Source: Serratia marcescens subsp. marcescens ATCC 13880
Lineage (GTDB): Bacteria > Pseudomonadota > Gammaproteobacteria > Enterobacterales > Enterobacteriaceae
Length of the DNA: 64,000 nucleotides
Assembly: GCF_017299535.1 (NCBI RefSeq)
Contig: NZ_CP071238.1
Coordinates: forward strand, 3,100,001 to 3,164,000
Direction: 5' to 3'
In this document: positions 17,124 through 26,257 of the stretch, piece by piece
Layout: the number at the start of each line of letters is the position of its first letter
Numbering within the stretch: the first letter of the stretch is position 1
Translations under genes and position numbers: made by a program
The notes under the pieces: generated by a model
Told to the model about the DNA's origin: nothing
What the model saw: the letters and a program-made list of their open reading frames with translations, nothing else
Database searches by the model: none

Positions 17124-19145
17124 TTATGCGGCGGCGTCCGTCAGACGCTTTTCACGGTTCAAGGTTTGCAACGCCGAGACATCAACGATCAAGGCCACGC
17201 TGCCGTCGCCCAGAATGGTCGCGGCGGAGATGCCCGGCACTTTGCGGTAGTTGCTTTCCAGATTTTTCACCACCACCTGATGCTGGCCAATCAGTTGATC
17301 TACCAGCAACGCATAGCGGCGGCCGGCGCTTTGCAGGATCACCACGATGCCCTGCGTGGCGTCGGTTTTGGCGCCGTCCACTTCGAATACCCGATACAGC
17401 TCCACCAGCGGCAGGTATTCGCCGCGCACCTGCAGCACGCGTTCGCCCCCGGCCAACGGATGCAGATCTTCCGCCTGCGGCTGCAGCGATTCCATCACCG
17501 CGTTCAGCGGCAGGATAAAGACTTCGTCGTTCACCTTGACCGACATGCCGTCGAGGATCGCCAGCGTCAGCGGCAACAGGATGCGGATGGTGGTGCCTTT
17601 ACCGGCCTGCGAACGGATCTCGACGTGGCCCCCCATCTCCTGAATATTCCTTTTCACCACGTCCATGCCGACGCCGCGGCCGGAAACGTCGGTCACCTGT
17701 TCGGCGGTGGAGAAGCCCGGCGCAAAGATCAACATGCCGACCTCTTCGTCGCTCATGCTGTCGCTGACCGCCAGCCCTTGCGAAGCCGCCTTGGCGAGAA
17801 TTTTTTCGCGGTTCAGGCCGGCGCCGTCGTCGATGACCTCAATACAGATGTTGCCGCCCTGGTGTTCGGCCGACAGCACCAGATTGCCCACCGCCGACTT
17901 GCCGGCGGCGATGCGGGTGGCCGGCTCTTCGATGCCGTGATCGAGGCTGTTGCGCACCAGGTGCGTCAACGGATCGATAATGCGTTCGATCAGGCTCTTG
18001 TCCAGTTCGGTGGAACTGCCCTGCAGCGTCAGCTCCACCTGCTTGTTCAGCTTGCCGGCCAGATCGCGCACCAGGCGCGGGTAGCGGCTGAAGACGTATT
18101 CCATCGGCATCATGCGGATCGACATCACCGACTCCTGCAGATCGCGCGCGTTACGCTCCAGCTGGCTCATGCTGTTCAGCAGATCGCCGTGGTTCACCGG
18201 ATCGAGCGTGCCGGAGCGTTGCGCCAGCATCGACTGGGTGATCACCAACTCGCCCACCAGGTTGATCAGCTGATCCACCTTTTCCACCGCCACGCGAATG
18301 CTGGTGGACTCGCTCGCCTTGGCGCGCGCTTTTGGCGCTTCGGCCGCTGCCGCGGCCGGTTTGGCGGCAGGCGGCGCGGCGTCCGCGACCGCCGCAGGCG
18401 CAGGCTCCGGCACGGCGACCGCTTCCGGTAAGCTCGCTTCCACGGCGGCCGGTTCGCTCTGCATCGGCGTCGAGAAGCTGATTTGTTCCGGTTCCAGCAC
18501 GAAGCACAGCACGGCGCTGATGTCGTCTTCGCTGGCGGAGGTGAGCAACGTCACGTCCAGACTGTGTTCCGTCTGATGCGGGTCTTTAACCTCGCCGAGG
18601 TTGCCCAGCTCTTCCAACATCAAGGGGATTTCACTGGCTTTCAGCCCGTTCAGGCTGATGCGCATGCCGCCCTCGATCGCCGCCGGCGCGGCCGATGGCT
18701 TAACGACAGGCTGCTGAACGGCCGGTTGAGCCGCAGGCGCCTCCTGCTGCTGTTGCGCTTCCAACGCCAGCTGGCGCAGCGCCTGACAAATGTATTCAAA
18801 GCTTTCAGCGTCAGGCTGTTGCGAGGTTTTATAGGCGTCCAGTTGCTCCTGCATAATGTCTTTGGTTTCCAGAAACAGGTTGATAATCTCGGTGCTCAGG
18901 CTCATTTCCTGGCGTCTTGCACCGTCCAGCAGGTTCTCCAGCAGGTGGGTGGTTTCCTGCAGCACCGAAAAACCAAAGGTCGCCGCGCCGCCCTTGATCG
19001 AATGCGCCGCGCGGAAGATGGCGTTCAACGGCTCGATATCGGGGGCCAGCGGATCCAGCTCCAGCAGGTGTTGCTCCATGTCGGCCAGCAACTCGTCTGC
19101 CTCATCAAAGAAGGTCTGATAAAAATCGCTAATGTCCATGCTCAC
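17124..19145 (-). CDS. cheA: Chemotaxis histidine kinase CheA
   Basis: Receptor-coupled kinase that phosphorylates CheY and CheB. 673 residues: P1 with phosphorylatable His 48 ([15 protein letters not shown]), P2 CheY/CheB-binding domain after a proline/alanine/glutamine linker (about 130-155), a second Ala/Pro-rich linker (about 230-270), P3 dimerisation, P4 with the N box [13 protein letters not shown]1 [11 protein letters not shown] and G2 [13 protein letters not shown], and the CheW-like P5. The start [20 protein letters not shown] matches E. coli. Its ATG overlaps motB by 4 bases. E. coli makes a short form from an internal start; I did not examine that here. Confidence 0.97.
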   Translation of the reverse strand: MSMDISDFYQTFFDEADELLADMEQHLLELDPLAPDIEPLNAIFRAAHSIKGGAATFGFSVLQETTHLLENLLDGARRQEMSLSTEIINLFLETKDIMQEQLDAYKTSQQPDAESFEYICQALRQLALEAQQQQEAPAAQPAVQQPVVKPSAAPAAIEGGMRISLNGLKASEIPLMLEELGNLGEVKDPHQTEHSLDVTLLTSASEDDISAVLCFVLEPEQISFSTPMQSEPAAVEASLPEAVAVPEPAPAAVADAAPPAAKPAAAAAEAPKARAKASESTSIRVAVEKVDQLINLVGELVITQSMLAQRSGTLDPVNHGDLLNSMSQLERNARDLQESVMSIRMMPMEYVFSRYPRLVRDLAGKLNKQVELTLQGSSTELDKSLIERIIDPLTHLVRNSLDHGIEEPATRIAAGKSAVGNLVLSAEHQGGNICIEVIDDGAGLNREKILAKAASQGLAVSDSMSDEEVGMLIFAPGFSTAEQVTDVSGRGVGMDVVKRNIQEMGGHVEIRSQAGKGTTIRILLPLTLAILDGMSVKVNDEVFILPLNAVMESLQPQAEDLHPLAGGERVLQVRGEYLPLVELYRVFEVDGAKTDATQGIVVILQSAGRRYALLVDQLIGQHQVVVKNLESNYRKVPGISAATILGDGSVALIVDVSALQTLNREKRLTDAAA

Positions 19146-20206
19146 GGGGTCACCTCTGGCTGTGAGTCGCGGTTAGTCGGTGCGGGTGCGGAAGCCGGTT
19201 GTTCCGGCGCCTGATCGGCCGGTGCTATCGCCGGGGATGCCTGCGGTGGAGCGCTTGGCGTTGGCGCCACCGGTTCCGGGGCTGTCGCCGAGGGTTCCGG
19301 CGTTTGGCTGGCCGGCGCGGTCGCCGACGGCGCCAGCTGCTTCAGACTGTCCGGTTGGGCGATATCCAGCGCGTTGCTTTCGGCATTTTCGTGCTCGATG
19401 CCCTCTTGCGTTTGCTTGTTCAGCACCAACACGGTGATGCGTCGGTTAATCGCGTCATCGGCGCCGTGCTGTTTCAGGCTCATGGTGGCCGCCATGCCCA
19501 CCACCCGCAGCACCTTGCCTTCCGCCAGGCCGCCGGCGATCAGCTCGCGTCGGGAGGCGTTGGCGCGATCGGCCGACAATTCCCAGTTGCTGTAGCCGCG
19601 CTCGCCGGTGGCGTAAGGGATATCATCGGTGTGGCCGGACAGGCTGATCTTGTTCGGCAAGTCGTTGAGGATCGGCGCTATCGCCCGCAGAATATCGCGC
19701 ATGTAGCTCTCGACCTGCGCGCTGCCGGTTTTGAACATCGGCCGGTTTTGGCTATCGATAATCTGAATACGCAACCCCTCGTCCATCATGTTGATCAGCA
19801 GATGCGGGCGCAGCGCCTTCAGGCGCGGATCGGACTCAATCAACTCATCCAGCTTTTCGCGCAGCTTGTTCAGGCGCAGCTCTTCGGCGCGCGCGTCCGG
19901 CGAATCGACCTGTTTTCTCACCAGGCCGTGCTGCTGCGTGGGATCGTCGCCGCCGCCAGGGATTGGGCTGCTCTCGGAGCTGCTCTTGTCGCCGCTGGTC
20001 AGGGCGACCTTGAGCGGCGTACGGAAATATTCGGCGATTTGCGTCAGCTCCTGCGGGCTGGCGATCGCCAGCAGCCACATCACCAGGAAGAACGCCATCA
20101 TCGCCGTCATAAAGTCGGCATAAGCGATCTTCCAGGAGCCGCCGTGATGAGCGGCATGATGCGATTTGCGCTTTCTGACCAGAACGACCGGATGATTCTG
20201 TTTCAT
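19142..20206 (-). CDS. motB: Flagellar stator protein MotB with long C-terminal tail
   Basis: Stator subunit anchoring MotA to peptidoglycan. 354 residues: short N-terminal cytoplasmic part, a single transmembrane helix with the proton-binding Asp in [20 protein letters not shown], a plug segment, and an OmpA-like peptidoglycan-binding domain ([20 protein letters not shown] and [14 protein letters not shown], about 190-270). The C-terminus is a proline/alanine/serine-rich tail of about 60 residues, making the protein roughly 45 residues longer than E. coli MotB (308). Overlaps motA by 4 bases (ATGA) and cheA by 4. Confidence 0.96.
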   Translation of the reverse strand: MKQNHPVVLVRKRKSHHAAHHGGSWKIAYADFMTAMMAFFLVMWLLAIASPQELTQIAEYFRTPLKVALTSGDKSSSESSPIPGGGDDPTQQHGLVRKQVDSPDARAEELRLNKLREKLDELIESDPRLKALRPHLLINMMDEGLRIQIIDSQNRPMFKTGSAQVESYMRDILRAIAPILNDLPNKISLSGHTDDIPYATGERGYSNWELSADRANASRRELIAGGLAEGKVLRVVGMAATMSLKQHGADDAINRRITVLVLNKQTQEGIEHENAESNALDIAQPDSLKQLAPSATAPASQTPEPSATAPEPVAPTPSAPPQASPAIAPADQAPEQPASAPAPTNRDSQPEVTP

Positions 20207-21093
20207 GCTTCTTCTTCTTCCGTCGCCTGCTGCGCCGGCGCTTTCACACGGCGCACGTGTTCTTCCAGCTCAACGAAAGAAGGACGTTCGGTGGTATACA
20301 GCGTTTTGCGGCCAAACTCGACTGCGATCTGCGGCGCGTAACCGTTCAGACTCGACAACAGCGTGACCTTGATGCATTGCATCATCTTGACGTTTTCGGC
20401 GCTCTTCTGGCGCAGCAACGTCGCCAGCGGCGAGATGAAGCCGTAGGCCAACAAAATGCCGAGGAAAGTACCGACCATGGCGTTAGCGATCAGCGCGCCC
20501 AGTTCAGCGGCCGGACGGTCAGCCGAAGCCAGGGCGTGCACCACCCCCATCACCGCCGCGACGATGCCGAACGCCGGCAAGGAGTCGCCCACCATCGCCA
20601 GACTGCCGGCGGGCACTTCGCTTTCCTGCTCGTAGGTTTCGATCTCTTCGTCCATCAGCGCTTCGATCTCGAACGCATTCATATTGCCGCTCACCATCAG
20701 CCGTAAATAGTCGGTAATGAACTCCACCAGGGTGTTATCGGCAAGGATGCGCGGATAATTAGAGAAAATTTCACTTTCTTGCGGATTATCGATATCAAAC
20801 TCGAGCGACAGCATGCCCTGCTGACGCGATTTGGCCAGCAGACGGAACAGCAACGCCATCAGATCCATATACAGATCTTTGTTGTATTTGGAACGGCGCA
20901 TCAGGCGCGGCAGGGCGCGCAGCGTGGCTTTGATCGCTTTGCCGTTGTTGCCGACGATGAAAGCGCCGACCCCCGCCCCGCCGATAATCAGAAACTCCGC
21001 CGGCTGATATAGCGCACCGAGATGACCGCCCACGATCAGGTAGCCGCCAAACACCGCGCCCAATACCACGAGATAACCCAAAATAACTAGCAC
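20203..21093 (-). CDS. motA: Flagellar stator protein MotA
   Basis: Proton-conducting stator subunit with four transmembrane helices. I favour the GTG at 21091-21093: AAGGA lies 6 bases upstream and the protein then begins [19 protein letters not shown], which lines up with E. coli MotA (MLILLGYLVV), giving 296 residues against 295. The ATG at 21099 would add two residues but abuts the ribosome binding site. Conserved blocks include [40 protein letters not shown] and the pore segment [20 protein letters not shown]. Transcription probably starts from a sigma-28 promoter inside flhC. Confidence 0.95.
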   Translation of the reverse strand: MLVILGYLVVLGAVFGGYLIVGGHLGALYQPAEFLIIGGAGVGAFIVGNNGKAIKATLRALPRLMRRSKYNKDLYMDLMALLFRLLAKSRQQGMLSLEFDIDNPQESEIFSNYPRILADNTLVEFITDYLRLMVSGNMNAFEIEALMDEEIETYEQESEVPAGSLAMVGDSLPAFGIVAAVMGVVHALASADRPAAELGALIANAMVGTFLGILLAYGFISPLATLLRQKSAENVKMMQCIKVTLLSSLNGYAPQIAVEFGRKTLYTTERPSFVELEEHVRRVKAPAQQATEEEEA

Positions 21094-21171
21094 ACGCATT
21101 CCTTAAATTAACAATGTGGATGGAAGGTGGGGCAAACGCGCCCTGGCGCGACAGACCAGGCTGCATGTCTG

Positions 21172-21189
21172 GGGGCGGCATGCCGCCCC
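21172..21189. repeat. Perfect 18-base palindrome in the flhC-motA gap
   Basis: GGGGCGGCATGCCGCCCC is fully self-complementary. It lies within the predicted leader RNA of motA, about 80 bases before the start codon, and could be a protein-binding site or part of an RNA hairpin. Confidence 0.55.
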
Positions 21190-21211
21190 TGCGTATCACA
21201 CGTCGGTATTC

Positions 21212-21230
21212 ATTGCCGAGAGCCGGCAAT
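21212..21230 (-). terminator. Hairpin just after flhC
   Basis: ATTGCCG and CGGCAAT form a perfect 7-base stem with a 5-base loop 8 bases beyond the flhC stop. No T-run follows on the minus strand, so termination would be inefficient or need Rho. Confidence 0.35.
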
Positions 21231-21238
21231 GTGGCGGC

Positions 21239-21823
21239 TCAAATGGCGCGTTTGACCTGCTCGTCCAGCAGTTGAGGAATAATATCGGCCAGTTGCGGCG
21301 AAAGTTTACGTCTTTTTACGGCGCGGGATGGGGGTTGGCATAAACTGCAGATGAAACCATTCAGCGGCTGGTGCGCGTGGGTGATAAATGCGCCGCCGCA
21401 GCAGCTGCAGGCGGAAAGCTGCAACATGCCGCTATCGACGAAGCGCACCAGCGTCCAGGCGCGGGTCAGCGCCAGCAACGGCGCCTCGCCGGCCTGCTGC
21501 GGACACTGCTCGAGATAGAGGCGATAGGCTTTGATCACCGCCTCCACCCCGCTGCACTGCCCGCTTTTCATTAAAAACAGGTAAGCGTTGTAAAACATCG
21601 ACGAGTGAATATTTTGTTCCCAGGTCATAAACCAGTCGGTTGAGAACGGTAACATTCCTTTTGGCGGCGGGCTGCCGCGTAACTCCTTGTAAAGTTTAAT
21701 CAAGCGCCCGCGGCTGAGCTGGGTTTCACTCTCCAGCATCTGCAATCGGGCTCCCAGCGAAATCAGCTCCATGGCGAGCTGAATGTCCTTGGCTTCTTGA
21801 ACGATACTTTTCTCAACCATCAT
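21239..21823 (-). CDS. flhC: Flagellar master regulator subunit FlhC
   Basis: Zinc-binding partner of FlhD in the FlhD4C2 activator of class II flagellar genes. 194 residues; the stretch from [20 protein letters not shown] to [20 protein letters not shown] is almost identical to E. coli FlhC. The four zinc-ligand cysteines are visible as SACSCCGG and, later, FICSLCQPP (about residues 137-160). The start codon overlaps the flhD stop (TGATG). Its 3' end contains the probable sigma-28 promoter of motA. Confidence 0.98.
   Translation of the reverse strand: MMVEKSIVQEAKDIQLAMELISLGARLQMLESETQLSRGRLIKLYKELRGSPPPKGMLPFSTDWFMTWEQNIHSSMFYNAYLFLMKSGQCSGVEAVIKAYRLYLEQCPQQAGEAPLLALTRAWTLVRFVDSGMLQLSACSCCGGAFITHAHQPLNGFICSLCQPPSRAVKRRKLSPQLADIIPQLLDEQVKRAI
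21282..21308 (-). promoter_or_regulatory. Sigma-28-like promoter for motA inside flhC
   Basis: On the minus strand TAAACTTT (21301-21308), an 11-base spacer and GCCGATAT (21282-21289) match the FliA consensus with one change in each element. It lies inside the last 70 bases of flhC and points at motA, with a leader of about 180 bases. Confidence 0.75.
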
Positions 21824-22182
21824 CAGGCTCTTTTCTTCGTCGGGCTAGCGTCTTTACTCGATAGCTCTTGCAGTAAATGGCTTGATAGCAAAATGCCGGT
21901 ATGGATTTGTTGCAGATCGTCGACGCGCGACTCTTTGGTCAGGCGTTCGATGGTCTGGCTTTCGTTAAAGCGGAAGTGGCAAACCAGCTGGTTGGTCTCG
22001 GCCAGTTTAACCATTTGCGGCAAAGTCAGCTGCGCCAGCGCATCGGCCATGGTTTCATCAATACCCAGGCGAAACATTGCGGACGCTTTTTCATCGTTGA
22101 TCAAACGCTGTGCTAAAAGTAAATATGACAGATTGATGTCATAAATATGCTTAAGTAATTCAGACGTACCCATATTCCCCAT
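21823..22182 (-). CDS. flhD: Flagellar master regulator subunit FlhD
   Basis: DNA-binding partner of FlhC at the top of the flagellar cascade. 119 residues, with [20 protein letters not shown] and [20 protein letters not shown] followed by [20 protein letters not shown], which match E. coli FlhD nearly throughout. The start at 22182 (MGNMGTSEL) and an internal ATG three codons later are both possible. First gene of flhDC, preceded by a long AT-rich regulatory region with a CRP site. Confidence 0.98.
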   Translation of the reverse strand: MGNMGTSELLKHIYDINLSYLLLAQRLINDEKASAMFRLGIDETMADALAQLTLPQMVKLAETNQLVCHFRFNESQTIERLTKESRVDDLQQIHTGILLSSHLLQELSSKDASPTKKRA

Positions 22183-23518
22183 CCCGACAGACTATGTTTA
22201 AAAACATACGCTGGGTGATAAATTTTATCGCCCGTGACTTGGGTTGTTTCCCAAAGTTGGCAAATTAATCTCTCAAAAACGACTGCTATAATTTTCGACA
22301 ATCGCTAAATTCGACCACTGTTCAGTATTTGCTACGAGCGTAAACCAACGTGTATGGATGTACAGCATTCTGCTTCGATAGTGTTTAGTCACCATGAAAC
22401 TATTTTTACAAATTTAATAAGATTATTCCTAAAGCAGCGCAACTCTACCCCCGAACCATTAGCACACACAATGTAAGTGAGAGGCAATTTTAAATACAAT
22501 GTGACATAGATCACAAAAATAAAAAATAATTAAGCCAAATACACCCAAATACGTTCATTTATTGACCGCCAATTTGCTCACAAAACAGCCATAGGTAAAA
22601 AAACGTCTTAAAAACAATGTTTATCCGCCAAAAAATTATCTTTTTTAGATCAATTCGAACAAAAGCATCACCAAACCAAAATAACAGAACAAAAATCTGC
22701 ATATAGGCAACAAACTCAGTATAAATAACCATTTGAGTTACTAAAAAATATCCAAGCTGAAAAATAACCAATGTAAACTATAAGGTTATTAGCTATCGGA
22801 TTTGACTTAAGCCCTCCGCCTGAGGCTGTTCTAATTTTCAACATCAGGTGATTATGGCTTATCAATGATTCGCAGGCGTAGTGAACAAGCTAACAGACGT
22901 AACGATATGTTTCCGTATTAGCACGATGCAAGAATGCTTTTTTTTGAGTTAAATTTCCCCAAAACGTTATATCGGCGGCAACTCATAAAACTTTAATGCT
23001 TTTTATTTCTTTTTCTGACGCCGAGATAATTCCCCCTCACCCCAGAGATTATTTACATGGCTTTGGCTTTCATCACTTCATTGTCATAAAATAAAACGCA
23101 GTTTTGTTTTACTGTTGATATTTCGTCATCGAAAAAACGGTTTTTCAACGCAAGCAGCGGCGACAAACACCGCCCAATGCCGCGACGGCGCCACGGCCGG
23201 GTGAAAAAATCACCGCAAAAGAGGCCCGGCACGGCACCGCGCGCTGGTGCCCAGCACGAATGACGACGCGTCGGCCGTCAACCGCCCTGAGACTTTCCCT
23301 ATTTCTCCATTAATCAGCAGGCTGAGATTGCTGACGGCGCACTGGCATATTATGATTTATCAAAGCGCCGCTACGGGCGGCGTGACATCATTACCCAGTG
23401 CAATTTATCTAATTGAAATGATTTTTGTCAGGTCGTACATCGCTGCCTCGACGGCGTCGCCGTGAGTCGCCATGTGTTATTCACCCGGCTTTAACTATTA
23501 ACAGGCTATATTTTAATC
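22183..23518. other. Long AT-rich regulatory region between flhD and the Hha-family gene
   Basis: About 1.3 kb without a convincing gene. The part from 22200 to 23100 is strongly AT-rich against the GC-rich surroundings, with runs of A and T, and includes a perfect CRP site. Short open frames here (for example minus strand 22559-22771) have low-complexity AT-rich products and no family resemblance. In enterobacteria the flhD upstream region binds CRP, H-NS, RcsB, OmpR, LrhA and others; only CRP can be pointed to directly. Confidence 0.7.
22500..22515 (-). promoter_or_regulatory. Perfect CRP-cAMP binding site upstream of flhD
   Basis: TGTGA, six bases CATAGA, TCACA: an exact match to the CRP core consensus, about 318 bases before the flhD start. 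CRP is a known activator of flhDC in E. coli; this site suggests the same catabolite control of motility here. Confidence 0.85.
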
Positions 23519-23734
23519 ATGACTGATACGCTCGAATATCTGCTGACATTTCGTAAATGCTCCTCTTTGGACAGCCTGGAGAAGGTGTACGACAAACTGA
23601 ACTACTCCATTGAAAACGATACGGAAATGAGCAATATGTACCGTGCCGCCGATCACCGTCGCGCCGAGCTGGTTGCCGGTAAACTGTTCGATCTGGGCAA
23701 GGTGCCGAAAACGCTGTGGGCACAGGTGCTTTAA
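23519..23734 (+). CDS. cnu: Hha/YmoA-family nucleoid modulator, Cnu (YdgT)-like
   Basis: Small partner of H-NS that helps silence AT-rich and horizontally acquired genes. The 71-residue product carries [20 protein letters not shown] and [20 protein letters not shown] then [12 protein letters not shown]; this is closer to Cnu/YdgT than to Hha (which has FYSAADHRLAEL). It stands alone in the flhD-uspC interval, on the opposite strand to flhDC. The ribosome binding site is weak. Its location beside flhDC is not where E. coli ydgT sits, so it may be a paralogue; the symbol is by resemblance. Confidence 0.82.
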   Translation: MTDTLEYLLTFRKCSSLDSLEKVYDKLNYSIENDTEMSNMYRAADHRRAELVAGKLFDLGKVPKTLWAQVL

Positions 23735-23931
23735 TTCAGTGAAATTACGTGCGGCAACGGTTTTATCTTTTATTGCTATATAACCGGGATAAATTCAGCT
23801 TTTATTGCCGCGCGTGATATGAAACACATTTATTAGGCTCACCAGGTTCTACCCTTTATCCGACGCAGTGCTTCCACCAAGGCCGCCGATGCGGCAGCCT
23901 GAAACACGATGGATACAACAAGGAGTCGGAT

Positions 23932-24351
23932 ATGGGGTATCAAAACGTTCTGGTCACCGTCGCCGTTGCCCCTGACAGCCACCGCCTGGTGGAAAAGGCC
24001 GTCTCCATCGTTCGCCCTTACGGCGGCAGCATCACCCTGTTAAGCACCCTCGCCAATCCGGAAATGTACAATAATTTCGCCGGGCCGATGCTGGGCGATT
24101 TGCGCTCGCTGATGGAAGAGGAAACCCGGCTGTTTATGGAAGAACTGCGCCAACGCGCCGGCTACCCTATCGCCGATACGCTGATCGTGCATGGCGAGCT
24201 GGGTGACAGCCTGGCATTCGCCAGCCGCCGTCAGCCGTTTGACCTGCTGCTCTGCGGCAATCACCGAGACAGCATGATGAACAAAGTCTCCTGTTCCGCC
24301 GCCCGCTTTATCAATATCAGTCATATCGACGTGCTGATCGTTCCGCTCTGA
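23932..24351 (+). CDS. uspC: Universal stress protein UspC-like
   Basis: Cytoplasmic Usp-domain protein. In 139 residues it has the family start YQNVLVTVAVAPDSHRLVEK, a central FAGPMLGDLRSLMEEETRLF, the segment LIVHGELGDSLAFASRRQPF and the end LLLCGNHRDSMMNKVSCSAA. The ATP-binding G-2x-G-9x-G(S/T) motif is not clear (GNHRDSMM), so it resembles the non-ATP-binding UspA/C/D group. In E. coli, uspC also lies next to flhDC and has been linked to motility, which supports the assignment. AAGGAG precedes the ATG. Confidence 0.88.
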   Translation: MGYQNVLVTVAVAPDSHRLVEKAVSIVRPYGGSITLLSTLANPEMYNNFAGPMLGDLRSLMEEETRLFMEELRQRAGYPIADTLIVHGELGDSLAFASRRQPFDLLLCGNHRDSMMNKVSCSAARFINISHIDVLIVPL

Positions 24352-24435
24352 GCTAAGCACATTCGGTCACGTCCCCTTAGCGCCCCTGGACTAGGCTTAA
24401 CGGACCTTGTTTGCCGCAACACAAAGGAGCTTTCG

Positions 24436-25467
24436 ATGTCCCCTTCTCAACAGAACCGCCGCTTCCTGCTGGCCTCGCGTCCGCACGGCGAACCGACGGC
24501 GGCGAACTTCCGTCTCGATACCGTCCCCGCACCGCAACCCGGTGCCGGCCAACTGCTGCTGCGCACCGTCTATCTGTCGTTGGATCCTTATATGCGCGGA
24601 CGCATGAGCGATGCCCCCTCCTATGCGCCGCCGGTGGAGATCGGCCAGGTGATGGTGGGCGGTACGGTATCGCGCGTGGCGGCCTCACAGCATCCCGATT
24701 TCAACGTCGGCGATTGGGTGTTGGGATATGACGGCTGGCAGGAATATGCGCTGTCCGACGGCAGCGGCCTGCGCAACCTCGGCCCGCATTTGCCGCACCC
24801 TTCCCGCCTGCTGGGCGTGCTCGGCATGCCGGGATTTACCGCATACATGGGGCTGCTCGACATCGGCCAACCGCAGGCGGGTGAAACGCTGGTGGTGGCC
24901 GCCGCCAGCGGTGCGGTTGGTTCGGTGGTCGGCCAAATCGGCAAACTGAAAGGCTGCCGCGTCGTCGGCGTCGCCGGCGGTGCGGAAAAATGCCGCTATG
25001 TAGTGGAAGAGTTGGGTTTCGACGCCTGTATCGATCACCGCGCCCCAGACTTTGCCGAACGGTTGGCCGCTGTCTGCCCACAGGGTATCGACATCTATTA
25101 CGAGAATGTCGGCGGGGCGGTGTTCGACGCCGTACTGCCGCTGTTGAACACCAAAGCGCGCATTCCGGTATGCGGCATCATCGCCCATTACAATGCCACC
25201 GGATTACCCGCGGGGCCGGACCGCTTGCCGCTGCTGGAGGGGCTGATCCTGCGCAAACGCATCCGCATGCAGGGCTTTATCATCTTCGACGACTACGGCG
25301 CTCGCTTTGACGAGTTCTTGCAACAAATGAGCAGTTGGGTCGAACAGGGGAAAATCAAGTTCCGCGAAGACATCGTCGACGGGCTGGAGCAGGCGCCGCA
25401 GGCGTTTATCGGCCTGCTGCAGGGCAAAAATTTCGGTAAACTGGTGATCCGCGTCGCCGACGAATAA
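24436..25467 (+). CDS. NADP-dependent MDR-family oxidoreductase (CurA-like)
   Basis: Zinc-independent medium-chain reductase acting on enones; the closest E. coli relative by pattern is curcumin/dihydrocurcumin reductase CurA (YncB). 343 residues: N-terminal MDR catalytic domain with TVYLSLDPYMRGRMSDAPSY (about 48-67), and a Rossmann domain with LVVAAASGAVGSVVGQIGKL (about 152-171), the AxxGxxG nucleotide motif, then GIDIYYENVGGAVFDAVLPL. No zinc ligands are seen. A strong ribosome binding site (AAAGGAG) precedes the ATG, and a strong rho-independent terminator follows. Monocistronic. Confidence 0.9.
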   Translation: MSPSQQNRRFLLASRPHGEPTAANFRLDTVPAPQPGAGQLLLRTVYLSLDPYMRGRMSDAPSYAPPVEIGQVMVGGTVSRVAASQHPDFNVGDWVLGYDGWQEYALSDGSGLRNLGPHLPHPSRLLGVLGMPGFTAYMGLLDIGQPQAGETLVVAAASGAVGSVVGQIGKLKGCRVVGVAGGAEKCRYVVEELGFDACIDHRAPDFAERLAAVCPQGIDIYYENVGGAVFDAVLPLLNTKARIPVCGIIAHYNATGLPAGPDRLPLLEGLILRKRIRMQGFIIFDDYGARFDEFLQQMSSWVEQGKIKFREDIVDGLEQAPQAFIGLLQGKNFGKLVIRVADE

Positions 25468-25472
25468 CCCGC

Positions 25473-25504
25473 AGCAGGGCGTGGTACGCCACGCCCTGCT
25501 TTTA
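25473..25504 (+). terminator. Rho-independent terminator after the oxidoreductase
   Basis: AGCAGGGCGTGG (25473-25484) and CCACGCCCTGCT (25489-25500) form a perfect 12-base stem with a TACG tetraloop, followed by TTTAA. It is the clearest intrinsic terminator in the window; it points rightward and also separates the convergent peptidase gene. Confidence 0.9.
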
Positions 25505-25512
25505 ATGTACGG

Positions 25513-26163
25513 CTAATGTACGGCGCCATCGCCGAATCGCACATCTTCCTCTACCGTCAGCGTCACCTGCACGACAGTGCGCACCGCTTCCACCATCGTC
25601 GCCAGCGCCATGCTCGGCTTGCCCGGGTGCGCTGCCGCCAGTTCATGGCTGTACGGAATATGCACGAACCCGCCCCTGACCCGCGAATGATGCGTCTCCA
25701 GATAGTGACGCAGACCATAAAAAATATGGTTGCAGTTGTAGGTGCCTGCCGTATAAGAGACCGCCGCGGGGATCCCCTGCCGGCGCAGTTGCTGCACCGC
25801 GGCCTTGACGGGCAGCGTACTGAAATAGCCCACCGGCCCGCCGGCCACCACCGGCACGTCAATCGGCTGTTTACCGGCATTGTCGGGAATGCGGGCATCG
25901 ATCAGATTGATGGCCACCCGTTCCAGGGATATCTCGGCCCGGCCGCCGGCCAGCCCCAGACAAATCACCGCCAGCGGCTGCAATGCCTCAATCGCCGCGA
26001 TCAACTGCTGATTGGCCACGCCCAATACGCAGGGCAGCTCGAGCACCACGATCTCCGCGCCGGCAATATGTTCACCGGCCAACGCCTGCGCAATCTGCCA
26101 GGAAGGATTCACCGCATCACCATCGAACGGCTCAATGCCGGTGATCAAGACTTTGTTCATCAT
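25513..26163 (-). CDS. pcp: Pyrrolidone-carboxylate peptidase
   Basis: Cysteine peptidase of family C15 that removes N-terminal pyroglutamate from peptides. In 216 residues the catalytic residues Glu 81 ([10 protein letters not shown]), Cys 144 ([12 protein letters not shown]) and His 168 ([11 protein letters not shown]) are all at the canonical places when counted from the first of two adjacent ATGs. Start is at 26163 or one codon later; AGGGGAA is just upstream. Divergent from a LysR regulator, with 94 bases between them that contain TTCCAG (26194-26199) and CTGGAA (26221-26226) as a possible operator. Confidence 0.96.
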   Translation of the reverse strand: MMNKVLITGIEPFDGDAVNPSWQIAQALAGEHIAGAEIVVLELPCVLGVANQQLIAAIEALQPLAVICLGLAGGRAEISLERVAINLIDARIPDNAGKQPIDVPVVAGGPVGYFSTLPVKAAVQQLRRQGIPAAVSYTAGTYNCNHIFYGLRHYLETHHSRVRGGFVHIPYSHELAAAHPGKPSMALATMVEAVRTVVQVTLTVEEDVRFGDGAVH

Positions 26164-26257
26164 TTCCCCTGATTGAAGGCTAAATTCGTGTACTTCCAGC
26201 CTAAAGAACGCAGTATGATTCTGGAAATGGATTATCTTTATATAGGGTATTCATGAA

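Noticed and set aside
17166..18431. Long frame antisense to cheA
   Set aside because: Shadow of the conserved CheA kinase domains, with no family resemblance of its own.
22559..22771. Minus-strand 70-codon frame in the flhD leader
   Set aside because: AT-rich chance frame without ribosome binding site or similarity to known small proteins.
23247..23465. Plus-strand 72-codon frame before the Hha-family gene
   Set aside because: No recognisable family and no ribosome binding site; weak composition signal only.
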